From positions 1,302,001 to 1,366,000 of the forward strand of contig NZ_JAHBYN010000001.1 of the NCBI RefSeq assembly GCF_019635935.1: a stretch of 64,000 nt of DNA, given 5' to 3'. Under the pieces are notes generated by a model, which saw only the letters and a list, made by a program, of their open reading frames with translations, was not told the origin of the DNA and did no database searches. The stretch is from Parvibaculum sp. GTDB lineage: Bacteria; Pseudomonadota; Alphaproteobacteria; Parvibaculales; Parvibaculaceae. This document shows, piece by piece, positions 7,694-17,500 of the stretch; position 1 is the stretch's first letter; the number at the start of each line of letters is the position of its first letter. Both the position numbers and the translations under genes were made by a program.

Positions 7694-9076
7694 TTACCGC
7701 CTGACGATACGGCGGCGCATTTCTTCCGGCAGGAAAGTGTTTTCGCTGATGTCGGAAGCGTTGAAGTCGATCCCGTCTTCCTCGTTCTTGAGGTTCTGGA
7801 CCACATAGCGCCCTTCGGCCAGATCGTAGACGACATCCGACGCATTGAAGCAGGTCGGGACGTCGTAATACTGGATCAGATGCGCCTCCTGCACGCGCCA
7901 CAAGCCGCCGCGCGCGTCGTAGAGTTCGCCGGCCGCCATGTTGTAGCCGTCCTCGTCGAAATAGGCGACGCGGCGCTGATAGATATGCCGCTGGTTGGCT
8001 TTCAGCTTCGCTTCCACGGCCCATACGCGATGCTTCTCGTAGCGCACCAGCTCCTGGTCGAGATGGCCGGGCTTGATGATCTCGCCATAGGTGAGCGACG
8101 GCGAGCTCAGCTTGTAGGAATTATAGGCGATGTAGCGCTCCTCGCGGCCGCGCACGGTCCAGTCGAAGCGGTCGAGCGGCCCGCTGAACACATCGAAACT
8201 GTCGGCCGTCGACATCGCGTCGGAATATATCTGCGGCGTGTCATAGGCAATCGCGCTGGTGCGCTGCACGCGCGGCGTCGAATTGCTGAGACCGACCGTG
8301 TATTGCCAGGAGCGCCGGCCGCCCTTGGACGGATCGACGACTTCATGCACCAGCAGAAGCTGGCCTGCGCGGCGCGCCGGCGCGATCGTTTCCTGCAGAT
8401 AGCGGAACGAGGTGTTGTTGAGCTGATCGAAGGAAGAAACCTGCGGCGAGGAATAGTCGAACACCAGTTCGTCGCGCACCTTGACCGGCGTGAAATTGCC
8501 CTCGCGCGTCGGCGCCGCCGACACGAAGGTCCGGCGCACCTTGTAGCCGCGATAGCGCAGATTGTGGTTCCAGACGATCTCATAGGCATTCGACGGCACG
8601 GCGAACGGAATGCCTTTCAACACGCCCGAAAGGCTGTCGCCCTCGCCGGCCAGCCGGCCCGACACGGCGTTTGCCCGCGTCGCCGCATAGATGTCTTCAG
8701 GCTGCGCGCAGCTCCGCCGCGACGGATAGATGTTGAGCTTGTAGCCCGGATAGGTTTCGAGCATCGCCCGCTGGCCGGCCGTCAGCGCCGCCTCATGCGC
8801 GCCCATGTTCGATTTGTCGATGGTGAGCAGCGCGGCGTCGCCCGCAAAGGGGTCGGGATAATGGCCGCCCGTATAGCCGATGCCGGCCGGAACCTTGGCG
8901 ATCCCGCCATCCCATGCCGGGATCGATCCGTCGGCATTGCCGGCCCTTTCGCCGCCAAGCGGCGTCAGGTCGCGCCCCAGGCGTTCGGCCTGCGCCTCCG
9001 GCACACCGGCCAAGGCCGGGCCCGCCAGCACGGTACAAATGGCGGCGGCAGCCCAGATTGACTTTGACAAACGCAT
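7694..9076 (-). CDS. DUF1329 outer-membrane lipoprotein-like periplasmic protein
   Basis: This 460-residue DUF1329 protein has a signal peptide ending near ALA (residue 23). The mature protein starts with the typical AERLGRDLTPLGGERAGNADG region and contains the conserved YPGYKLNIYPSRRSCA and RRVAYFDEDGYNMAAG blocks. The fold resembles LolA/LolB-like lipid carriers. The family is nearly always paired with MMPL-type transporters in bacteria that use sterols, hydrocarbons or other hydrophobic compounds. Here the MMPL gene starts 158 bases away in the opposite direction. The start at 9076 follows a GGGGGGG ribosome site and matches the signal peptide; the open frame runs 64 codons further upstream without support. 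Confidence 0.88.
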   Translation of the reverse strand: MRLSKSIWAAAAICTVLAGPALAGVPEAQAERLGRDLTPLGGERAGNADGSIPAWDGGIAKVPAGIGYTGGHYPDPFAGDAALLTIDKSNMGAHEAALTAGQRAMLETYPGYKLNIYPSRRSCAQPEDIYAATRANAVSGRLAGEGDSLSGVLKGIPFAVPSNAYEIVWNHNLRYRGYKVRRTFVSAAPTREGNFTPVKVRDELVFDYSSPQVSSFDQLNNTSFRYLQETIAPARRAGQLLLVHEVVDPSKGGRRSWQYTVGLSNSTPRVQRTSAIAYDTPQIYSDAMSTADSFDVFSGPLDRFDWTVRGREERYIAYNSYKLSSPSLTYGEIIKPGHLDQELVRYEKHRVWAVEAKLKANQRHIYQRRVAYFDEDGYNMAAGELYDARGGLWRVQEAHLIQYYDVPTCFNASDVVYDLAEGRYVVQNLKNEEDGIDFNASDISENTFLPEEMRRRIVRR

Positions 9077-9234
9077 CGAAATTCCCCCCCAATGGTAATA
9101 TCGTTTTACTAATCCTGACCCAAAAGGCGGGCAGAGGCCACCTTTTTTGGCGACAGGCAACGTAAGGTGATGGGGCAGGACGGCTGGAGGAGAATGACGC
9201 TGCGCGATAAAGCGCAGCGCGGGGGGAGTTCGGC

Positions 9235-11574
9235 GTGAAATTCGTTGAGTACATTGTGTTCGCGGCAAGGGCGCCGATCCTGCTTCTACTGGCCGCCTTT
9301 ACCGTACTTACCGGCTATTATGCGTTCCAGCTCCGCATGGAGGCCGGATTCCTGAAGCAGGTGCCGACCGAGCACGAATACGTCCAGACCTTCCTCGAAT
9401 ATGAAAACGAAGTGCCCGGCGCCAATCTGGTGCTGGTCGCCGTCAAGTCGCGCGACGGCACGATCTGGAATGCCGCCTTCCTGAGGCGGCTGCATGAGGT
9501 CGCCGAGGAAGTCACCTTCCTGCCCGGCGTCCGCCGCTCCACCGTCCGCTCGCTCTGGTCGACGACGACCCGCGTGACCGAAAACACCGAGGATGGCATC
9601 AACGCCTATCCGGTGATCCCCGGCGGCGTCACCGCCGGCAACATCGCCGACGCCGACATCGAGACGATCCGCGACCGCGCACTCAACGGCAAGCACAAGG
9701 GCTTCCTGATTTCCAACGACCACCGCGCCGCGCTGGTCATCGCAGAACTACAGGAAGTCGATCCACTGACGCGCGAGAAGCTCGACTATCTCGATCTCGC
9801 CGAACGTCTCGAAACCCAGGTCCGCGACCGCTACGAAGACGCCGATGTCGAAATACAGATCGTCGGCTTCGCCAAATTCGTCGGCGACATCGCCGACGGC
9901 GCCAGCGACGTCATCGTCTTCTTCATCCTCGCCTTCGTGCTTACCACGCTCGCCGTCTTCGTCTATTCGCGCTCGGCGCAACTGACCTTCCTCGCGGTCT
10001 TCTGCTCGCTGGTTTCGGTGGTCTGGCAGTTCGGGTTGCTGCACATGATGGACCGCGGCCTCGATCCGCTGGCGGTGCTGGTGCCGTTCCTGGTCTATGC
10101 AATCGGCGTCAGCCATGGCGTCCAGCAGATCAACCTGATCGCCTCCGAGCTCAGCGACGGCAAATCCGCCGACGAGGCGGCACGCACCACCTTCCGCCGC
10201 CTGCTGGTGCCGGGTTCGCTGGCGCTCGTCACCGATCTCGTCGGCTTCGGCACGCTCTACCTGATCCCCATTGAAGTGATCCAGGACCTCGCGGTCATGG
10301 CGGCGCTCGGCGTCGCGCTGAAAATTGTCACCAACCTCATCATGCTGCCGCTGCTGGCCACCTACATGCCGGTCCGCCCCGGCTTCGCCGAAACCTACAC
10401 GCGCCTGCGCGCCTCGCGCGAACGCGTCATGGGCATGGTCGGCGCCATCGCCCGGCCCGTGCCCGCCACCCTTGCGCTGCTGGTCTTTGCGGTGCTTCTC
10501 ACCGCCGCCGTCTCGGAAACGCGCAACCGCCATATCGGCGACCTGACGGAAGGCTTCTCCGAACTCTGGCCCTCCTCGCGCTACAACCGCGACATCGCCG
10601 ACATCGTCGAGCGCTTCTCGATTTCGGCCGACGCGCTGATCGTCGTCGTCGAAACGCCGGCGGATGCCTGCATCCATTATCCGACCATGCGCCTTCTCGA
10701 CCGCTTCGCCTGGGTGATGCGCAATGTCGAGGGCGTCAATTCGGTGCAGTCGCTGGCGGGCTCGGCGCGCGAAACAGCGGCAATCTGGCGCGAGGGCAAC
10801 CTCAAATGGATCGCGCTTCCCCGCGCCGAACGCGACCTGATCCAGACGACCTCGCTCTACGAGCCCTCAAGCGGCCTCCTGAACGAAGCCTGCACAATCC
10901 TGCCGGTCATCGTCTATCTCGACGACCACAAGGCCGACACCATCGAGCGCGTGATCGGCGCCGTCGTCGAATTCCGCTCGACCGACCCGGACGCGCTGGC
11001 GCGCACGGATATCAATTTCCGCCTCGGCATGGGCGGCATCGGCGTCATGGCCGCGACCAACGACGTGATCGAAGCCAACGAAATGCCGATGCTGGCCTGG
11101 GTCTATGCGGTCATTGTGGCGCTGGTTTATTTCGCCTATCGCGACTGGCGCGCCATCATCTGCTGCTGCATGCCGCTCCTGATGGCGACCTTCCTCGGCT
11201 ACTGGCTGATGACCGCGCTCGGCATCGGCCTCAAGGTCTCGACGCTTCCCGTACTGGTGCTCGCCACCGGCATCGGCGTCGACTACGCCTTCTACATCTA
11301 CAGCCGGCTGCAACTCTTTCTCGACGAAGGCATGCCCATCGGCGAGGCCTATCCGCTGGCCATGAAGCAGATCGGCGTCGCCGTCATCTTCACCGGCCTC
11401 ACGCTGTCGGTCGGCGTCTCGACCTGGGCCTTTTCGGGCCTCAAGCTTCAGGCCGACATGGGCATCCTCCTGTCCTTCATGTTCCTCGCCAACATGATCG
11501 CCGCCATCGTCTTCCTCCCCGCCTTCGCCACAACGCTGGAACGCCTCTTCCCCCGCCTCCGCGGCCCGCGCTGA
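9235..11574 (+). CDS. MMPL/RND-superfamily hydrophobe exporter
   Basis: This 779-residue membrane protein has two sterol-sensing/MMPL halves. An N-terminal transmembrane helix (PILLLLAAFTVLTGYYAF) is followed by a periplasmic domain of about 200 residues, then a five-helix bundle starting VIVFFILAFVLTTLAVF. A second periplasmic domain follows, then a second bundle (MLAWVYAVIVALVYFAY onward). The start is GTG 9235, behind GGGGGAG. Paired with DUF1329, it probably moves a lipid or sterol-like molecule across the envelope using the proton gradient. The substrate is unknown. The 158-base divergent gap with DUF1329 probably co-regulates both. Confidence 0.88.
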   Translation: MKFVEYIVFAARAPILLLLAAFTVLTGYYAFQLRMEAGFLKQVPTEHEYVQTFLEYENEVPGANLVLVAVKSRDGTIWNAAFLRRLHEVAEEVTFLPGVRRSTVRSLWSTTTRVTENTEDGINAYPVIPGGVTAGNIADADIETIRDRALNGKHKGFLISNDHRAALVIAELQEVDPLTREKLDYLDLAERLETQVRDRYEDADVEIQIVGFAKFVGDIADGASDVIVFFILAFVLTTLAVFVYSRSAQLTFLAVFCSLVSVVWQFGLLHMMDRGLDPLAVLVPFLVYAIGVSHGVQQINLIASELSDGKSADEAARTTFRRLLVPGSLALVTDLVGFGTLYLIPIEVIQDLAVMAALGVALKIVTNLIMLPLLATYMPVRPGFAETYTRLRASRERVMGMVGAIARPVPATLALLVFAVLLTAAVSETRNRHIGDLTEGFSELWPSSRYNRDIADIVERFSISADALIVVVETPADACIHYPTMRLLDRFAWVMRNVEGVNSVQSLAGSARETAAIWREGNLKWIALPRAERDLIQTTSLYEPSSGLLNEACTILPVIVYLDDHKADTIERVIGAVVEFRSTDPDALARTDINFRLGMGGIGVMAATNDVIEANEMPMLAWVYAVIVALVYFAYRDWRAIICCCMPLLMATFLGYWLMTALGIGLKVSTLPVLVLATGIGVDYAFYIYSRLQLFLDEGMPIGEAYPLAMKQIGVAVIFTGLTLSVGVSTWAFSGLKLQADMGILLSFMFLANMIAAIVFLPAFATTLERLFPRLRGPR

Positions 11575-11673
11575 GGCCGCGCCCGCAAGGGATTTTGCGC
11601 CCGCCGCCCCTTTCGCTAGACTGCCGCCAAGGCAATTCAAACGGCGCCACCAGAAGCGCCATCGGGAGACGTC

Positions 11674-12282
11674 ATGCTGAAAATCTATCACGCGAAAAAT
11701 ACGCGCTCGGTGCGCGTCGTCTGGCTCTGCGAGGAGCTCGGCATTCCCTACGAAACCAAGGTGCTGAAATTCGCACCGGATGTGCTGCAATCGCAGGAAT
11801 ACCTGGCCGTGCATCCGCTCGGCAAGGTGCCGGCCATCGACGATGACGGCCTGGTGCTGAACGAGTCCGGCGCCATTCTTCAGTACCTCATGGAAAAGCA
11901 CGGCGCGGGCGGCCTCGAACCGAAGCCCGGCAGCGCCGGCCGCGGCCGCTATCTCCACTGGTTCCATTTCGCCGAGGCGACCATGATGGGGCCGATCGGC
12001 AACATCGCGCAGCATTCCTTCATCCGCCCCGAAGACAAGCGCATCCCGCAGGTCGCGGCCGAGGCCGTCGAGAGCGCGCAAAGGATGCTTGGGATTCTCG
12101 AAAAGGAACTGGCCGGCAAGGATTACATCTGCGGATCGGAATTCACCGCCGCCGACATCATGCTCGGCTACGACCTGCTGCTCTGCAAGCTCTTCGGGCT
12201 GCTGAGCGACGACTTGAAGAACGTAAACGCCTATTTCGCGCGGCTTTCCGCACGGCCCGGTTTCCAGAAGGCAACCGCCTGA
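11674..12282 (+). CDS. Glutathione S-transferase family protein
   Basis: This 202-residue cytosolic GST has an N-terminal thioredoxin-like domain (MLKIYHAKNTRSVRVVW, with HPLGKVPAI and the glutathione-binding ESGAILQYL) and an all-helical C-terminal domain from about residue 90. The conserved FTAADIMLGYDL hydrophobic N-capping motif is present. Ser12 in the NTRS segment is the probable activating residue. It lies 22 bases upstream of the dioxygenase gene, so the two form an operon. The substrate is unknown. Confidence 0.9.
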   Translation: MLKIYHAKNTRSVRVVWLCEELGIPYETKVLKFAPDVLQSQEYLAVHPLGKVPAIDDDGLVLNESGAILQYLMEKHGAGGLEPKPGSAGRGRYLHWFHFAEATMMGPIGNIAQHSFIRPEDKRIPQVAAEAVESAQRMLGILEKELAGKDYICGSEFTAADIMLGYDLLLCKLFGLLSDDLKNVNAYFARLSARPGFQKATA

Positions 12283-12304
12283 TCGCGAACGGGAGGATCA
12301 TCGC

Positions 12305-13150
12305 ATGGCCTACAAGACAATCGGCGTGAAACCGATCTCCGGCGCGCTGGGCGCCGAGATCGAGGGTGTCGATCTCTCGAAGGACCTCTCCAACGAGACC
12401 TTCGACGACATCCATCAGGCCTTTCTCGATCATGTGGTGATCTTCTTCCGCGACCAGCACATCACGCATGAACAGCACAAGGCCTTCGGCCGCCGCTTCG
12501 GCACGCTGAACATCCATCCCTACGTGAAAGGCATGGACGGTCATCCGGAAATCATGCAGATCGTCAAGGAGCCGGAGGACCGCATCAATTTCGGCGGCGG
12601 CTGGCATTCCGACATGTCGTTTCTGGAAGAACCGGCCCTCGGCTCGATCCTTTATGCGCGCGAAGTCCCGCCTTATGGCGGCGACACGCTCTGGGCGAAC
12701 CAGTATCTCGCCTATGAAACCCTGTCGGACGGCATGAAGAAAATGCTGGACGGCCTGAAAGCCGTCAACACGGCGAAAGGCGAATACAGCGAACGGGGCC
12801 ACTCGGCGCAGAAGCGCAAGGGCATGGAAGTATCGACCGCCGGCGACGACACGCCGTCCTACGAACATCCCGTCGTCCGCACCCATCCCGAAACCGGCCG
12901 CAAGGCGCTCTATGTCAATCCGGCCTTCACCGAGAAATTCGTCGGCATGACCCGCCGCGAAAGCCGCCCGCTGCTGAACTTCCTTTTCGAACACTGCACG
13001 CAGGAACCCTTCACCTGCCGCTTCCGCTGGACGAAAGACGCCATCGCCTTCTGGGACAACCGCGCCGCCCAGCATTTCGCGCTCAACGACTATCACGGCC
13101 ACCGCCGCCACATGGAGCGCGTGACGGTCGACGGCGACCGCCCGTTCTAG
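12305..13150 (+). CDS. TauD/TfdA-family 2-oxoglutarate-dependent dioxygenase
   Basis: This 281-residue non-heme iron dioxygenase couples 2-oxoglutarate decarboxylation to substrate hydroxylation. The iron triad is visible as HSD (His101, Asp103) and a distal His at about 257 in WDNRAAQHFA. The 2-oxoglutarate arginine is Arg272 in HMERVTV. Length and motifs match taurine and alkylsulfate dioxygenases. Its specificity is open: no taurine or sulfonate transporter adjoins it, although a sulfatase lies 8 kb away. It is probably co-transcribed with the upstream GST. Confidence 0.88.
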   Translation: MAYKTIGVKPISGALGAEIEGVDLSKDLSNETFDDIHQAFLDHVVIFFRDQHITHEQHKAFGRRFGTLNIHPYVKGMDGHPEIMQIVKEPEDRINFGGGWHSDMSFLEEPALGSILYAREVPPYGGDTLWANQYLAYETLSDGMKKMLDGLKAVNTAKGEYSERGHSAQKRKGMEVSTAGDDTPSYEHPVVRTHPETGRKALYVNPAFTEKFVGMTRRESRPLLNFLFEHCTQEPFTCRFRWTKDAIAFWDNRAAQHFALNDYHGHRRHMERVTVDGDRPF

Positions 13151-13241
13151 AGCGGTTCGATCCCTCGCGCGCTTGTGATGCGCCGTCATCGGCAGCCCGG
13201 GCTATGCTCGCCCGCGTCGAACAGGAGCCGCGCGAGCTGTC

Positions 13242-14321
13242 ATGGAATCCGTCTATTACGTCCTCACCTATGCCTGCCACCGCAAATGCCGGCATTGCTA
13301 CGACACCCGCTTCCGCCCCTATGTGCGCGACGGGTTGAAAGCGGTCGTCGGCGAAGGTGTCGACAATTACCGCCGCATCGTTGCCAACCTGCCCGACAGC
13401 ATGATCTATCGCGATCCCGCAAAGCCCGGCGCCGACGGTTCGCCGTCCGAACGCATCGGCCGCCTCATCCTGGCCGGCGGCGAACTGCTGATCGACCCCG
13501 TGCGCGAAACGCTGCTCTATCCGGCGCTCGACGCCATCCGCGAAAAATACGGGCCGCGCGGCGTCCGCATCAGCATGCAGACGACCGGCGACATCGTCAC
13601 CCCGCGCATGCTCGATGAGTTGCGCGAGCGCGGCGTCTGGATGATCGCCGTCGCCAGCATGGACGATTATCACGTCGGCATGGAAGGCGAGAAGCGCCTG
13701 CCCTTCATGGAAAATCTGAAAACGATGTTCGAGGCGGCGGGCTTCGGCCCGGTGCCCGATCCCGCGACCGGCCGCGACCATCTGCTGGAAGATGGTCCCT
13801 TCTACCTCTTCTTCGGCGCCCAGCCGGGGCAATGGATCGCCGAACTGTGGCCGCGCGGCCGCGCCTGGGAAAACGGTTTGTCGAAGGCGACGATGGAAAC
13901 CAATTTCTGTTCGCGCTGGTCGGGTGCGAAAAACTTTCTGAATCATGGGTACGCCGGTGCCGAAGTCGCCATCGAGCCGAACGGCGACGTCTTTCCCTGC
14001 TGTCTCAAGACAAAACTGCCGATCGGCAATCTGACCGAGGAACGCCTCGTCGACATTCTCGACAGCCTGAAAGGTCATCCGGTCTTCGAAGCACTGAATG
14101 CCGGCGACCCGCTTCACATGGGCGAGAGCCTCGGATGGAGCGCCGACGATTTTTTCACCGCCTCGCACACGACGACGCCGCAAGGTGCGCCTTACGCAAA
14201 TCTCTGCATCGGCTGCGACCGCTTCCATGAGGAGAAACTCGGACCGGTCATTCGCGACCTGCGCGAGCGGCGGTTGAGGGCCCTGAAAAATTCACCGGCA
14301 ACCGCAAACATGCGGGGATAA
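13242..14321 (+). CDS. Radical SAM protein with SPASM-like C-terminal cysteines
   Basis: This 359-residue protein has the radical-SAM cluster motif CHRKCRHC (Cys12, Cys16, Cys19) right after strand VYYVLTYA. This binds a [4Fe-4S] cluster and S-adenosylmethionine. The C-terminal part has a CC pair in GDVFPCCLKT and a further pair in LCIGCDRF, resembling the auxiliary-cluster (SPASM) domains of peptide- and quinone-modifying enzymes. No small precursor peptide gene lies beside it. It follows the dioxygenase after 91 bases. The last codons include the GGGGATAAGT sequence discussed under findings. The modification chemistry is unknown. Confidence 0.85.
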   Translation: MESVYYVLTYACHRKCRHCYDTRFRPYVRDGLKAVVGEGVDNYRRIVANLPDSMIYRDPAKPGADGSPSERIGRLILAGGELLIDPVRETLLYPALDAIREKYGPRGVRISMQTTGDIVTPRMLDELRERGVWMIAVASMDDYHVGMEGEKRLPFMENLKTMFEAAGFGPVPDPATGRDHLLEDGPFYLFFGAQPGQWIAELWPRGRAWENGLSKATMETNFCSRWSGAKNFLNHGYAGAEVAIEPNGDVFPCCLKTKLPIGNLTEERLVDILDSLKGHPVFEALNAGDPLHMGESLGWSADDFFTASHTTTPQGAPYANLCIGCDRFHEEKLGPVIRDLRERRLRALKNSPATANMRG

Positions 14322-14471
14322 GTTTTTTTGCTTCGTCGCGCCGCAACAGTCCCCTCATGTACTTGCGAACAAAAAGCAGAATGTTTTTTGAGCACTTTTG
14401 AAAGCACGCTGGAGAGCACGAAATTCGGCGCCGATTGCGGGATAAGTTGCGGGAGAAGTCGCCCCGAAAGC

Positions 14472-14518
14472 TGTTCGTGACAGTTTTTTGACAGATCGAT
14501 GACAGAAGGGGCGTTTTC
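14472..14518 (-). repeat. 47-bp repeat copy A with three-unit Pho-type array
   Basis: Read on the minus strand, three 11-bp units each begin CTGTCA (first bases 14505, 14494, 14483). This is the direct-repeat layout of a PhoB box. With flanks, 45 of 47 bases are identical to 62481-62527. It lies between the ends of two convergent genes (radical SAM, RND permease) and points toward the radical SAM 3' end. The rest of the 247-base gap holds a GGGATAAGT copy (14439-14447) and three AGCAC repeats at 12-base steps (14391, 14403, 14415). I see no gene there. Confidence 0.7.
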
Positions 14519-14568
14519 AGCCTCCTTTTTGTCCATCCGATCTGTACACGGATAAAAATTCCGGGGCC

Positions 14569-17500
14569 TTATTCCGCCGGTGCGTGGATGTCCCGTCCGG
14601 CCTTCGCCGCGACCCTCCGCTCCTGCCAGCCGGCGAGGATCAAATAGACCGTCGGCACGACGAACAGCGTCAGAACCGTGCCGAAACTGATGCCGCCCAC
14701 AATCACCAGACCGATCGACCGCCGGCTCTCCGCGCCCGCGCCGCTCGCCAGCGCCAGCGGCATCGCACCCAGCACCATCGCCCCCGTCGTCATCAGGATC
14801 GGACGCAGCCGCAGGCCCGACGCTTCCACCACCGCTTCGTATACGGAACTGCCGCGTTCGCGAAGCTGGTTGGAGAATTCGACGATCAGAATCCCGTGCT
14901 TGCTGATCAGGCCGACAAGCGTAATCAATCCGACCTGACTGTAGATGTTGAGCGTCGTGCCCGTCAGGAACAACAGCAGCAACGCACCGGCAATCGACAG
15001 CGGCACGCTGATCAGAATGACCAGCGGATCGAGAAAACTTTCAAACTGCGCCGCAAGCACGAGATAGATGAAGATCAGCGCCAGGAAGAAAGTGATGAGA
15101 ATGGTGTTCGACGACTTGACGAATTCGCGAAGCTGCCCGTCGACATCGGTCTGCGCCGTCGCGGGCAACACCCGGAGCGCCAGCTCGTCGAGAAAATCCA
15201 ACGCCTCGCCCATCGAATATCCGGGCGCGAGGTTTGCCGAGATCGTCGCGGCGCGAAGCTGGTTGAAACGATTGAGCGCGTTGGGCGCAACCGTTTCGGT
15301 CACCGATATCAGATTGGAGAGCTGGACCATTTCGCCCTGCCCGCCGCGCACATAGATATTGCTGATATCGTTCGGCGTCCGCCGCTCGTCGTCGGCAACC
15401 TGCACGATCACATCGTATTGCTTGCCGCCTTGTTCGTAGCGCGTGACCTTTCGTCCGCCGAGCAGCGTTTCGAGCGTCCGCCCGACCGTCGACACGTCGA
15501 TGCCCGCATCGACAACCTTGTCGCGATTGACCGCGATGTCGAGTTGCGGCTTCTGCAGCTTGAGGTTGGTGTCCGGATTGACGAAGCCGGGGTTCCGGCG
15601 GATCTCGTTCATCATCAGGTTCACATACCGGTCCAGGTCTTCATACGTGCCCGATGCCTGCACCACATACTCAACCGGCAGCGAACGCCCGCTCTGTCCG
15701 AGCGACGGCGGATTGATTGCGAAAGCGAGGATGCCGGGAATGCGGCTGAGCTTCGGCTGCATTTCGTTGACGATCTCCCGCTGCGAGCGGCTGCGTTCGC
15801 TCCAGTGAATAAGGCGCGAGAACGACACGAGATCGGTGATCTGCGGAAAACCCGAAACGACGAGATAGCCGGCGACTTCGGGAATATCGATATAGACCTG
15901 CTGAATCTGCTTTGCATAGCGCGCCGAAAACTCAAGCGTCGCGCCTTGCGGCGCCTGCCCGACGACCAGCAACGTGCCGCGATCTTCAAGCGGCGCCAGC
16001 TCACGCTGCAGCAGCAGCATGAAACCGGCGCACGACACCGCGACGATCGCGGCAACCGCCACCACGGCGCGTTGCCGCGCGAGCGCCCGCCGCAGCACTT
16101 TCTTGTAGCCGGCATCGAGTTCGTCGAGCTTGTCGCCGAGCCAGCGCTGTATTCGGCCCTGGTTCGTCTCATGCCGCAAGAGCTTCGAACAGAGCATCGG
16201 CGTCAGCGTCAGCGCCACGAACCCGGACACGAAAACGGCGCCTGCCAGCGTCAGCGCGAACTCCAGAAAGAGTTTGCCCGTGCGCCCTTCCGCGAAACTG
16301 ACAGGCGCATAGACGGCAACAAGCGTCAGCGTCATGGCGATGACGGCGAAGGTGATCTCGCGCGACCCGTCGATGGCCGCCTGGAAGGGCGTCTTTCCCA
16401 TCTCGATATGACGATAGATGTTTTCGAGCATCACGATGGCGTCGTCGACGACGAGGCCGATCGCCAGCACCATCGCCAGCAGCGTCAGCGTGTTGATGCT
16501 GAAACCGAACAGCAGCATGATCGCAAAACTGGTGATCAGCGCGATCGGAATGGTGACGACGGGAATGAAGGACGCACGCACCGTTCGCAAAAAGACGAAG
16601 ATCACCAGTACGACAAGCACGATGGCTTCGAGAATTGTCTCATAGACCGAACGAATGGATTCGGCGATGAACACCGAGGTGTCGTAGCCGACAAACGAAC
16701 CCATGCCTTCCGGCAGCGTCGGCGCCAGATCGTCGAGCGTCTGGCGCACCGCCGCGGCAACCTCCAGCGGATTGGCCGTCGCCTGCTTGACGACGCCGAG
16801 CGAGATCGACGTCTCGCCGTTATAGGTCGCCGACCGCCGGACGTCGGCGGCGGCAACTTCCACCCGCGCCACCTGCGCGAGCCGGACCTGAAAACCGTCC
16901 GTCTCCTTGACGACGATGTTTTCAAACTCTTCCGGCGTTTGCAGCGCCGTCTTGGCCAGCACCGTGAATTCGCGGTCGAAACTCTCGATGCGGCCGGACG
17001 GAATTTCGGCGTTCTGTGCACGGACGGCATTCTCGACGTCCTGCACCGTGAGGTTGTAGGCGGCGAGCCGCGCCCGGTCGACCCAGATTCGCATCGAATA
17101 TTCGCGGCCACCGAAAATACTGACCTGCGCGACGCCGGGCTGGTTCTGCAATCTGTCGCTGACGATCCGATCCAGATAATCGGTGATCTCGAGCGAGTCC
17201 ATGCGATCGCTCTTGAAGGCGATATACATGATCGGCTGTGCGTCGGCCTCGACCTTGGCGATGATCGGTTCATTCACATCGTCCGGCAGCAACCCGCGCG
17301 CGCGGCCGACACGGTCGCGCACATCGCTCGCCGCGACATCCGGGTCGGTCGTCAGCGTGAAGCGCGCCGTCACCTGGCTCTCTTCCGGACGGCTCGCCGA
17401 CGACAGCACCTCGATGCCTTCGATGCCGGCCATCGAATCCTCGAGCGCCTGCGTAACTTCGCGCTCGACAACCGCCGCGCTGGCGCCGCGATAAACCGTG

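Noticed and set aside
14437-14447. DnaA box or replication origin from CTTATCCC motifs near the arrays
   Set aside because: The consensus TTATCCACA is not met (last three bases differ), and no dnaA, repABC or GC-skew evidence is visible.
14192-14536. Possible protein sharing the peptide SVIDLSKNCHE with a frame at 62127-62585
   Set aside because: The shared peptide is simply one reading of the 47-bp DNA repeat. The flanking residues differ completely and one frame runs antisense through the radical SAM gene end.
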